Of a stretch of DNA of 5,077 nt, positions 1-5,077 are shown piece by piece. Each line of letters begins with the position of its first letter. Position 1 is the stretch's first letter. The position numbers were made by a program, and so were the translations under genes. The stretch covers positions 1-5,077 of the forward strand of contig QIAI01000266.1 of the NCBI GenBank assembly GCA_003224995.1, in the 5' to 3' direction. This stretch comes from Acidobacteriota bacterium. GTDB lineage: Bacteria; Acidobacteriota; Terriglobia; Terriglobales; Acidobacteriaceae. The notes under the pieces were generated by a model. That model ran no database searches. It was not told where the DNA came from and was given only the letters and a program-made list of their open reading frames with translations.

Positions 1-2033
1 AAATTCCCAAAGTCATGGTGGACGCGGTTCTTTCGATCGAGGATCGCCGCTTCTTCCAGCATGGCGGGGTGAACTTCCTGCGCCTGGCCGAGGCTTTTTG
101 GATTGACGTAACGCGGCAGCGGCATGAGCAAGGCGGGTCCACGATCACGATGCAGCTCTCGCGCGCCTTCTTTCTCACGCCGGAGAAGACGGTAAAGCGC
201 AAGCTGTCGGAAATCATGATCGCGCTGGAGCTCGAACAAAAATTCAGCAAGCAGCAGATTTTCGAGTTCTATGCCAACCGCGTGGACCTGGGCCAGCGAG
301 GCTCGTTCACGATCAGCGGTTTCGCAGAAGCGGCGCGATCGTATTTCAACAAGGATCTGAAGGACATTACGCTGCCCGAAGCGGCTCTGCTGGCAGGCCT
401 TATCCAGGCGCCCAGCTATCTGTCTCCCTACCGGCATCCGGAACGCGCGCTGGATCGCCGCAACATCGTGCTCGATGCCATGGCAGATACCCACGCCATC
501 ACGCGGGCGGATGCAGACAAAGCGAAAGCCACTCCGCTGAAGCTGGCGCCGCCCAACGTCGAAGCCAGCGATGCGCCGTACTTCGTTGATATGTTACGGG
601 ACACGCTGATCAACAAGTTCAACGAGCGCGAAATGAACGATCAGGCGTACCGCATCTACACCACGCTCGATCCGGACCTGCAGCGGGCGGCGGCGCAGGC
701 GGTGGAAACCGGAGTGAAGCTGGTGGACGACCAGGTCACGCGCATGCGGACCAAGAAAATCAAAGTGGGCAAGGGAAAGTATGAGACCCACGTGGCTTCC
801 GGGCCGCAAGCCCAAGTCGCGCTGGTCGCGCTCGATCCTCATACCGGTGCGGTACTAGCGCTGGTGGGCGGGCGGAACTACGGCTTCAGCCAGCTGAATC
901 ATGCCATTGCGAAGCGTCCGACGGGCTCGATCTTTAAGCCCTTCGTGTATGCCGCAGCGATGAATACAGCGCTTGATGGCGCGACGAACGTGCTCACTCC
1001 GGCGTCCATGGTGGATGATGCAGCGACCACGTTCGCCTACGGCGACCAAATCTACGAGCCCCGGAACTACAAAGAGGAGTACCACGGCCCGGTCACGCTT
1101 CGTTACGCGCTGGCCATGTCGCTGAACAACGCGACGGTGAAGCTGGCCGAAGAAGTCGGCTATGACAAGGTTGCCGACCTGGCGAAGAACGCCGGGATTC
1201 TGTCGGTGAAAGCCACGCCTGCCATGGCGTTGGGAGCCTATGATGCGACTCCGCTCGAAATGGCGGCGGCGTATACATCGTTTGCCAATGAAGGAACGCG
1301 GATCTCACCGATCTTCCTCACCTCGGTGCGGAATGCGAAGGGCGATATCGTGCAGGATTTCGCGCCGGACAAGCGGCCGATCATGGATCCACGCATCTCA
1401 TTCGTCATGACCGACATGATGGAGGGGGTGGTGAATTTTGGCTTGGGCTATTCTGCCGTGCGCGGACGAGGCTTTCAGGCTCCCGCCGCGGGCAAGACTG
1501 GCAGCTCGCACGATGGATGGTTCGCGGGCTATACCAGCAACCTGCTTTGTATCGTCTGGGTGGGATACGACGATTACAGCGACCTGCACTTGAGCGGGGC
1601 TCAGACGGCGGCGCCGATCTGGACCGAATTCATGAAAAAGGCCGTCGCATTGCCCCAATACTCCGACATGCGGTCTTTCAGCCAGCCGTCGGGAGTGGTC
1701 GACGTGCAGCTGGATAAATCCACCAACCGGCTTGCAACCCCATCGTGCCCAGAGACTTACACTGCGGCTTTCGTGGCAGGGACGGAGCCGCGGGAGACCT
1801 GCGATCAAACCTCAGGCGTGGGAGGTTTTTTCTCGCACCTGCTGGGCCTGGGGGATAAGCCCTTGCCACCGCCGCCACAGGGTGCGCAGGCGGCAGCGGA
1901 TGGGCAGCCGGCTTCGGAAGCGGATAGAAAGAAAAAAGGGATTTTCGGCAAGATTGTGGGTATCTTTAAAGAAGACAAATCGTCGTCCAAGCCGTCCAAA
2001 CCAGCGGACAGTGGGGAAAACGATCCTCACTAA
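1..2033 (+). CDS. Bifunctional class A penicillin-binding protein (PBP1B-like), 5' partial
   Basis: Periplasmic, membrane-anchored peptidoglycan synthase: GT51 glycosyltransferase polymerises lipid II and the transpeptidase cross-links it. The frame is open from base 3 (codon_start 3); the first Met codon, at 15, is internal, since the protein already begins inside GT51 motif 1, so the cytoplasmic tail and membrane anchor are off the edge. Numbering from that Met: catalytic Glu9 in EDRRF, GGSTITMQ (40-47), second Glu66 in RKLSE, FYANRVDLGQ (85-94), and the ALLAG motif. The transpeptidase domain starts near 210 (YTTLDPDLQ) and carries SIFK (Ser305 nucleophile, Lys308), SLN (369-371) and KTGSS (494-498). 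All key residues are present, so it should be active. Met46 replaces the common Gln of motif 2, as also seen in PBP1C-type proteins. The C-terminus has a Pro-rich linker (616-621) and a Lys-rich tail (639-658). It is probably co-transcribed with the TPR gene 82 bases downstream. Family is certain; the exact subclass is less so. Confidence 0.95.
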   Translation, partial: IPKVMVDAVLSIEDRRFFQHGGVNFLRLAEAFWIDVTRQRHEQGGSTITMQLSRAFFLTPEKTVKRKLSEIMIALELEQKFSKQQIFEFYANRVDLGQRGSFTISGFAEAARSYFNKDLKDITLPEAALLAGLIQAPSYLSPYRHPERALDRRNIVLDAMADTHAITRADADKAKATPLKLAPPNVEASDAPYFVDMLRDTLINKFNEREMNDQAYRIYTTLDPDLQRAAAQAVETGVKLVDDQVTRMRTKKIKVGKGKYETHVASGPQAQVALVALDPHTGAVLALVGGRNYGFSQLNHAIAKRPTGSIFKPFVYAAAMNTALDGATNVLTPASMVDDAATTFAYGDQIYEPRNYKEEYHGPVTLRYALAMSLNNATVKLAEEVGYDKVADLAKNAGILSVKATPAMALGAYDATPLEMAAAYTSFANEGTRISPIFLTSVRNAKGDIVQDFAPDKRPIMDPRISFVMTDMMEGVVNFGLGYSAVRGRGFQAPAAGKTGSSHDGWFAGYTSNLLCIVWVGYDDYSDLHLSGAQTAAPIWTEFMKKAVALPQYSDMRSFSQPSGVVDVQLDKSTNRLATPSCPETYTAAFVAGTEPRETCDQTSGVGGFFSHLLGLGDKPLPPPPQGAQAAADGQPASEADRKKKGIFGKIVGIFKEDKSSSKPSKPADSGENDPH

Positions 2034-2093
2034 GGACGACGGAGCTGGCGCCCGAGACCTGGGCGGAAGGCGATCGCCGGGACTGGGACGCTG

Positions 2094-2109
2094 CTCCTGA
2101 TCAGGAGGT
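2094..2109 (+). promoter_or_regulatory. Perfect Shine-Dalgarno embedded in a 14-bp palindrome
   Basis: AGGAGGT at 2103-2109 lies six bases before the ATG at 2116 and fixes that start. The same bases form the right half of a perfect palindrome, CTCCTGA/TCAGGAG (2094-2107). In RNA this could fold as CTCCT-GATC-AGGAG and hide the ribosome-binding site, or the DNA could bind a dimeric regulator. The SD is certain; the regulatory role is inference. Confidence 0.75.
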
Positions 2110-2115
2110 AGTGCC

Positions 2116-2937
2116 ATGTCTCCCCGTCGAGCCTGGTTCCTCTGCTTGCTGTTACCGGCTGCCCTTCTCCTCATCACGGGAACCGGCTTTTCTGCACAAA
2201 CTCCTTACGCCGACCAGGTTCAGGTAATTCCTCCCATTCGCGGCATCGACCCGCCGCCAAGCGATGCGAGCGCCGACACATTGGAGCAGCGCGGCGACTC
2301 TCTGCGGGCGCAGAAACTTTTTCTGGACGCGCTCGATTACTATCGCGCTGCGTTGGTCAAGAACCCAAAATCGGCCTCGCTGTACAACAAGATTGGCATC
2401 GTCGAATTGCAAATGCAGCGCTGGCCCGATGCCAAGAAAAATTTTGAGCAAGCGATCCGGACCAACCACCAATACTCCGACGCGTATAACAATCTCGGGG
2501 TTATCTATTACATTGGGAAGAAGTACAATAAGGCAATCAGCCGCTACAACAAAGCGATTCAGTATCACGACGACACTGCTTCCTATTACAGCAATTTAGG
2601 GGCTGCGTTGTTCTCGAAGAAAGAATTTGAGAAGTCTGTGGAAGCCTACTCACGGGCACTGCAGCTCGATCCGGATGTGTTTGAGCGAACATCGCGCACC
2701 GGCGTAGCCGCGCAGATGTCCCGTCCGGAAGATCGCGCCCATTACGATTATGTGATGGCGAGGCTTTACGCGAAGATGGGCGAGACCGAACGTTCGCTGG
2801 AGTACCTGCGGCGCGCCATGGAAGAGGGATACAAGAGCATCAACAGCGTGTACAAGGATCAGGAATTCGCGGGCTTGCGAAAAGATCACCGCTTTACCGA
2901 ACTGATGGCGGCGCGTCCACCCGCGATCAACGATTAA
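2116..2937 (+). CDS. Secreted tetratricopeptide-repeat (TPR) protein
   Basis: Protein of 273 residues. A basic start (PRR, 3-5), a hydrophobic stretch (7-24) and a Phe-Ser-Ala|Gln site (cleavage after Ala27) make a Sec signal peptide; there is no lipobox Cys at the cleavage site. A Pro-rich linker (39-48) follows, then four consecutive 34-residue TPR units at about 54-87, 88-121, 122-155 and 156-189, with typical Gly/Ala/Tyr positions and Pro at unit ends (NP, DP). A fifth, degenerate helical pair spans about 208-238, and the end (EFAGLRKDHRFTELM) is the closing helix common in secreted TPR proteins. TPR arrays bind proteins, so a scaffold or regulator in the periplasm is likely; no catalytic motif is seen. 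Its position after a PBP suggests a link to peptidoglycan synthesis, in the manner of the E. coli TPR protein CpoB with PBP1B, but no orthology is claimed. The start is set by a perfect SD. No family name is recognised. Confidence 0.9.
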   Translation: MSPRRAWFLCLLLPAALLLITGTGFSAQTPYADQVQVIPPIRGIDPPPSDASADTLEQRGDSLRAQKLFLDALDYYRAALVKNPKSASLYNKIGIVELQMQRWPDAKKNFEQAIRTNHQYSDAYNNLGVIYYIGKKYNKAISRYNKAIQYHDDTASYYSNLGAALFSKKEFEKSVEAYSRALQLDPDVFERTSRTGVAAQMSRPEDRAHYDYVMARLYAKMGETERSLEYLRRAMEEGYKSINSVYKDQEFAGLRKDHRFTELMAARPPAIND

Positions 2938-3008
2938 AATATTTCAACAAGGTAAAGTTTTGTAAAAGCCCACACAGAGCCGCATTCGAAGAGTTAGAGT
3001 GTTCTGCA

Positions 3009-3036
3009 TTACTCCTGAAAACAACAGGGTGAGTAA
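3009..3036 (+). other. Hairpin in the TPR gene 3' untranslated region
   Basis: TTACTC (3009-3014) plus CTG (3015-3017) pairs with CAG (3025-3027) and GAGTAA (3031-3036) around loop AAAACAA, with a three-base bulge (3028-3030). It lies between the TPR stop and the terminator. With the terminator it could form a structured 3' UTR or a small RNA of up to about 160 bases. It matches no RNA class that I recognise. Confidence 0.45.
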
Positions 3037-3047
3037 GGAGAAACGGT

Positions 3048-3104
3048 ACCCACTGATTGCCGACCCGAGCACGCCCCAAGCAGGCAATCAGTGGGTTTTG
3101 TTTT
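3048..3104 (+). terminator. Rho-independent terminator after the PBP-TPR operon
   Basis: A perfect 14-bp inverted repeat, 3048-3061 (ACCCACTGATTGCC) with 3083-3096, encloses a 21-base loop (3062-3082) and is followed by TTTTGTTTT. The stem is long and the U-run good, so it should end transcripts from the left. The loop is larger than usual. The start of the first heptamer array overlaps the U-run. Confidence 0.85.
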
Positions 3105-3158
3105 CAGCTTTCAGCTCTCAGCTCTTAGCTCTTCAGCTCTTAGCAGTTAGCTCTTAGC
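3102..3158 (+). repeat. Heptamer tandem array A, consensus TYTYAGC, about 8 units
   Basis: Units at 3102, 3109, 3116, 3123, 3130 (8 bases, one inserted C), 3138, 3145 (diverged, AGTTAGC) and 3152. The fourth position alternates C/T, so units read mostly TCTCAGC or TCTTAGC, with TTTCAGC at the left end. It begins within the terminator U-run. There are no spacers, so this is not CRISPR. On the opposite strand array B has nearly the same unit, TCTYAGG. Confidence 0.85.
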
Positions 3159-3318
3159 TGCTCTTTTCCCCATTCAGTAAGCGAACAGAGATGCTCTCCT
3201 GATCAAGAGGGGGTGCATTGCCTTCTCGCGTCCGTCTGCATCCGGAAGGGTTGGTGTACTGGCGCGCGGAGGTGTTGATGACTGCGCGCTTCGACGAAGA
3301 ATCTTCACCACAAAGGGA

Positions 3319-3352
3319 CCTATGGGGAGCACGATGGAGCAGCGTCCATAGG
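3319..3352. repeat. Inverted repeat CCTATGG...CCATAGG
   Basis: Seven perfect base pairs, 3319-3325 with 3346-3352, around a 20-base loop. It could form a stem-loop in RNA from either strand. No U-run follows, so it is not an obvious terminator. Confidence 0.45.
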
Positions 3353-3410
3353 ATCTCGGAGAGAAATGGGAACTACTGCCAAGACCCCAACCGATACGTC
3401 GCAGTGGAAT

Positions 3411-3439
3411 CCCAGGTTTCGAAAAGCGCGAAACGTGGG
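3411..3439. repeat. REP-like imperfect palindrome
   Basis: CCCAGGTTTCG (3411-3421) pairs with CGAAACGTGGG (3429-3439): eleven positions with a single internal mismatch and a seven-base loop. The GC-rich stem without a T-tract, outside genes, resembles a repetitive extragenic palindrome. Whether it recurs in the genome cannot be seen from this window. Confidence 0.5.
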
Positions 3440-3474
3440 CACCTCGCTGATGCAATCTCCCATTCAAAATGTTC

Positions 3475-3491
3475 GCCCAGAAAGACTGGGC
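3475..3491 (-). terminator. Possible weak terminator hairpin for kdsC
   Basis: GCCCAG and CTGGGC make a 6-bp stem with a 5-base loop. On the minus strand it lies about 55 bases past the kdsC stop, but only GAACATTTTG follows instead of a clean U-run. Termination there is uncertain; it may be another structural hairpin. Confidence 0.3.
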
Positions 3492-3498
3492 CGAGGTC

Positions 3499-3575
3499 TG
3501 AGACCTAAGACCCGAGACCTGAGACCTAAGACCTGAGACCTGAGACCTAAGACCTAAGACCTGAGACCTCAGACC
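3499..3575 (-). repeat. Heptamer tandem array B, 11 units, minus-strand consensus TCTYAGG
   Basis: Eleven in-register units with no spacing errors: on the plus strand TRAGACC, mostly TGAGACC or TAAGACC, with one CGAGACC (3513) and one TCAGACC (3569). On the minus strand they read TCTCAGG/TCTTAGG, one base different from array A. The left edge carries AGGTCT-G-AGACCT (3494-3506), a small inverted repeat. The right part (3547-3575) is translated as the end of kdsC. Seven bases is not a multiple of three, so the array cycles through all frames every three units. Confidence 0.9.
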
Positions 3576-4125
3576 TATCCCGCCCCGCGCCGTCTCCACC
3601 CGCGTGCTCCGTCACCAGCTGGGCTTCTTTCTTCACTTCCCTGCGCGCGTTGGCCACCGCGATGGCAAAGCCGCAATTGCGCATGACGGGAAGATCGATG
3701 ACGTCGTCGCCTACAAACGCTGCCTCCGAGGCATGGAGATTTTCTTTTTTCAGGATTCCTTCAAAGCAGGTCAACTTATCCTGGATGCCCTGATAAACGT
3801 GCTCCAGCTTCAGGTCGCGGGCGCGCAGGGCAACGGTCTCCGAAACTCGCTTGGTGATCAGACCGGTCTGGATGCCAGCGAGCCTGGCCAAAGAGAAGGC
3901 GGTGCCATCGTGCGCATTGAAGCCTTTAGCCTCGATCATGGTCTGGCTGAGCAGGCCGAAGCCGCCTTTATCTTCGACGCTGGAGACGTGCTCGCGTGTG
4001 GTTTGTTGAGCCCCGGCGGGAGCTGGGAAGATCCATATCTTTCCATCGGTAAGGACACCATCGACATCAAACAAAATGAGCCTGATTTTCTTAGCGCGCT
4101 CTTGTGGGGATCCAGTTCTCGGCAT
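3547..4125 (-). CDS. kdsC: 3-deoxy-D-manno-octulosonate 8-phosphate phosphatase (KdsC), altered C-terminus
   Basis: HAD-family cytoplasmic phosphatase that releases phosphate from KDO-8-P to give KDO for lipid A-core LPS. Protein of 192 residues. Motif I is FDVDGVLTDG (19-28; nucleophile Asp20, Asp22), motif II Thr91 in LITKR, Lys117 in the YQGIQDK segment, and motif III/IV GDDVIDLPVM (139-148; Asp140, Asp141, Asp144). The family signature KGFNAHDG (67-74) is present. The flap between Gly28 and KGF is about 27 residues longer than in E. coli KdsC. The end is odd: after GGDGAGRD (176-183), where the family continues with a helix and tail of roughly 20 residues, the last nine residues (RSEVSGLRS) and the TAG come from the heptamer array. 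The catalytic core is intact, but tail functions may be lost. ATG at 4125 is chosen because an in-frame TAG sits 10-12 bases upstream; no good SD. Divergent from lhr; no other KDO genes are in view. Confidence 0.88.
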   Translation of the reverse strand: MPRTGSPQERAKKIRLILFDVDGVLTDGKIWIFPAPAGAQQTTREHVSSVEDKGGFGLLSQTMIEAKGFNAHDGTAFSLARLAGIQTGLITKRVSETVALRARDLKLEHVYQGIQDKLTCFEGILKKENLHASEAAFVGDDVIDLPVMRNCGFAIAVANARREVKKEAQLVTEHAGGDGAGRDRSEVSGLRS

Positions 4126-4131
4126 CGCCGG

Positions 4132-4137
4132 ATTCTA
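4132..4137 (-). promoter_or_regulatory. -10-like element for kdsC, apparently leaderless
   Basis: TAGAAT on the minus strand matches TATAAT at five of six positions and ends six bases before the kdsC ATG, placing a start of transcription at or next to the A of the ATG. No good -35 is seen 16-18 bases upstream (GCCTGT at 17). The lack of a Shine-Dalgarno fits a leaderless message, but the promoter call is tentative. Confidence 0.4.
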
Positions 4138-4189
4138 GCATCGACGAAAATCGCACAGGCTTGTACGTTCCCGCAGCAAAGGCGAACAA

Positions 4190-4218
4190 TTTACGAAAGA
4201 GCAGATTCTCGATAAAAT
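4190..4218 (+). promoter_or_regulatory. Sigma-70-like promoter for lhr, apparently leaderless
   Basis: TTTACG (4190-4195, four of six to TTGACA), a spacer of exactly 17 bases, then TAAAAT (4213-4218, five of six to TATAAT). The ATG at 4226 begins seven bases past the -10, so transcription would start at about the first coding base. No Shine-Dalgarno precedes the ATG, which agrees with leaderless translation. Confidence 0.55.
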
Positions 4219-4225
4219 AGCTGGA

Positions 4226-5077
4226 ATGTCTCTTCCCGTTCCCCAATCCCTCGCGTGGGCCCATTCCTTGACGCAGGAGTGGTTTGTCGGGCGATTCACC
4301 CTCATTTCCGCGCCCACGGGTTCGGGCAAAACTCTGGCCGCGTTCCTCGCCTGCATTGACCGACTGGTTCGCAAAGCGCTGGCCGGCGAGTTGCAGGATC
4401 GCACGGAAGTTCTCTACGTCTCGCCATTGAAGGCGCTGGGGAACGACATTCAGAAGAATCTCGAGGTTCCCCTGGGAGAGATTCTGCAAATGGCGGGGGA
4501 GCGTGGATTGTTGATGCCCGAGATCCGCACGGCAGTGCGCACTGGCGACACCCTGATGCACGAGCGTCGCGCCATGCTCAAGCGGCCGCCGCATATCCTG
4601 GTCACGACACCCGAGTCACTCTACATCCTGCTGACTGCCGAGAAGAGTCGGGCTATTCTGCGCGACGTGGAAACGGTGATCGTTGATGAAATCCACGCGG
4701 TGGCGGACGACAAGCGTGGAGCACATCTCGTCCTCTCGCTTGAACGGCTGCAGGCACTCACCCCCAAGCCGCCGGTTCGGATTGGTCTTTCGGCGACGCA
4801 GAAACCGATCGAGGCGGTGGCTAAGTTTCTGACGGGAAATGGCCGTCCCGACCCGGTCATCGTCAATATCGGGCACAAACGCCAGCTCGATCTGGGAGTT
4901 GAAGTTCCGCCCAGCCACCTGGGGCCGGTAGCGTCGAACGAGATGTGGGACGAGATCTACGCGCGCGTGATCGAACTGGTGGAGCAACACCGCTCCACGC
5001 TGGTGTTCGTGAATACACGCCGGATGGCCGAACGCATGACGCATCAACTGGGCGAGCGCATCGGCGAAGACAATGTG
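4226..5077 (+). CDS. lhr: Lhr-family ATP-dependent helicase, 3' partial
   Basis: First 284 residues of a superfamily 2 helicase that moves 3' to 5' on single-stranded DNA and unwinds DNA or RNA:DNA duplexes; linked to DNA repair. Full-length Lhr proteins usually have about 1,400-1,600 residues; the frame is open to the window edge. Motifs: Walker A APTGSGKT (29-36), Ia SPLKAL (66-71), RTGDT (105-109), TTPESL (127-132), Walker B DEIH (154-157), KRGAHL (163-168), motif III SAT (189-191), and the start of RecA domain 2 (TLVFVNTRR). These strings are highly typical of Lhr. The start is ATG 4226: the frame is open back to a TAG at 4136-4138, but there is no ATG, GTG or TTG between. The N-terminus is short: WFVGRF (19-24) runs straight into TLISAPTGSGKT, whereas E. 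coli Lhr, from memory, has about 20 more residues there, including the Gln-containing segment. Divergent from kdsC with a 100-base gap. Confidence 0.93.
   Translation, partial: MSLPVPQSLAWAHSLTQEWFVGRFTLISAPTGSGKTLAAFLACIDRLVRKALAGELQDRTEVLYVSPLKALGNDIQKNLEVPLGEILQMAGERGLLMPEIRTAVRTGDTLMHERRAMLKRPPHILVTTPESLYILLTAEKSRAILRDVETVIVDEIHAVADDKRGAHLVLSLERLQALTPKPPVRIGLSATQKPIEAVAKFLTGNGRPDPVIVNIGHKRQLDLGVEVPPSHLGPVASNEMWDEIYARVIELVEQHRSTLVFVNTRRMAERMTHQLGERIGEDNV

Larger units (their letters stand above)
3159..3498. other. Intergenic segment between the two heptamer arrays; no convincing gene
   Basis: About 340 bases. Open frames exist on both strands (3218-3508 on plus from a TTG; 3174-3599 on minus) but show no recognisable domain, unconvincing codon choice, and run into the arrays. 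What can be seen is hairpin-forming sequence: 3191-3218 (ten pairs with one mismatch and two G-U), 3319-3352, 3411-3439 and 3475-3491, plus a near copy (14 of 15) of the TPR-gene SD palindrome at 3196-3210. It may be a non-coding mobile or structural unit, or a decayed gene. Confidence 0.5.

Noticed and set aside
2051..2061. CCCGAGACCTG, an 11-base match to part of array B (3511-3521)
   Set aside because: A single unit without tandem neighbours; too short to call a related repeat.
2069..2078. GGCGATCGCC palindrome in the PBP-TPR gap
   Set aside because: A 10-bp GC-rich palindrome is expected by chance at this composition, and nothing nearby ties it to a regulator.
1732..2100. Plus-strand frame overlapping the PBP end and the gap before the TPR gene
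   Set aside because: Most of it is an alternate frame of the PBP tail, rich in Arg from GC-rich codons, with no support as a gene.
3218..3508. Plus-strand frame of 96 codons between the arrays, starting at TTG
   Set aside because: No domain or signal recognised, unconvincing codon choice, contains several hairpins, and ends in the heptamer array.
3499..3575. CRISPR array
   Set aside because: Units are 7 bases and directly adjacent, with no spacers or cas genes.
3174..3599. Minus-strand frame of 141 codons spanning array B
   Set aside because: Its start lies inside kdsC in another frame and its first part is translated repeat (a repeating GLRSQVS pattern); the rest has no recognisable family and is not the missing kdsC tail.
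3604..4215. Long plus-strand frame opposite kdsC
   Set aside because: Antisense to a gene with intact HAD motifs; open only because of GC-rich codon bias.
4091..5047. Minus-strand frames opposite lhr (4091-4594, 4616-5047)
   Set aside because: Lhr motifs run in unbroken order on the plus strand; the opposite frames have no recognisable features.

Overview
The window looks like chromosomal DNA of a GC-rich Gram-negative bacterium, most likely an acidobacterium. This rests on the gene content (a class A penicillin-binding protein, a secreted TPR protein, a KDO-8-phosphate phosphatase of the long-flap type, an Lhr helicase) and on short heptamer repeats of a kind I associate from memory with Acidobacteriota; the taxon is an inference. 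KdsC implies an LPS-bearing outer membrane.

Layout: bases 1-2033 (+) hold a bifunctional penicillin-binding protein whose N-terminus lies off the left edge. After an 82-base gap, 2116-2937 (+) encodes a secreted protein with four TPR units; its perfect Shine-Dalgarno sits inside a palindrome. The two probably form an envelope-biogenesis operon, closed by a strong intrinsic terminator at 3048-3104. Bases 3102-3575 are unusual: two arrays of 7-bp units, TCTYAGC on the top strand and TCTYAGG on the bottom strand, lie as an inverted pair around about 340 bases of hairpin-rich sequence with no convincing gene. The right-hand array runs into the 3' end of kdsC (3547-4125, -) and supplies its last codons and stop in place of the expected C-terminal segment. 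A 100-base divergent region (4126-4225) separates kdsC from lhr (4226 to the right edge, +). In both directions a -10-like hexamer lies 6-7 bases from the start codon with no good Shine-Dalgarno, as expected for leaderless mRNAs.

How the genes work together: the PBP builds peptidoglycan, and the TPR protein may be a periplasmic partner. KdsC supplies KDO for LPS, so the left three genes concern the envelope. Lhr is a DNA/RNA helicase and appears unrelated. No known defence system, phage, IS transposase, CRISPR, tRNA or rRNA is visible. The most interesting points are the paired inverted heptamer arrays with the altered kdsC end, the divergent leaderless promoters, and an apparent loss of about 20 residues just before the Walker A motif of Lhr.
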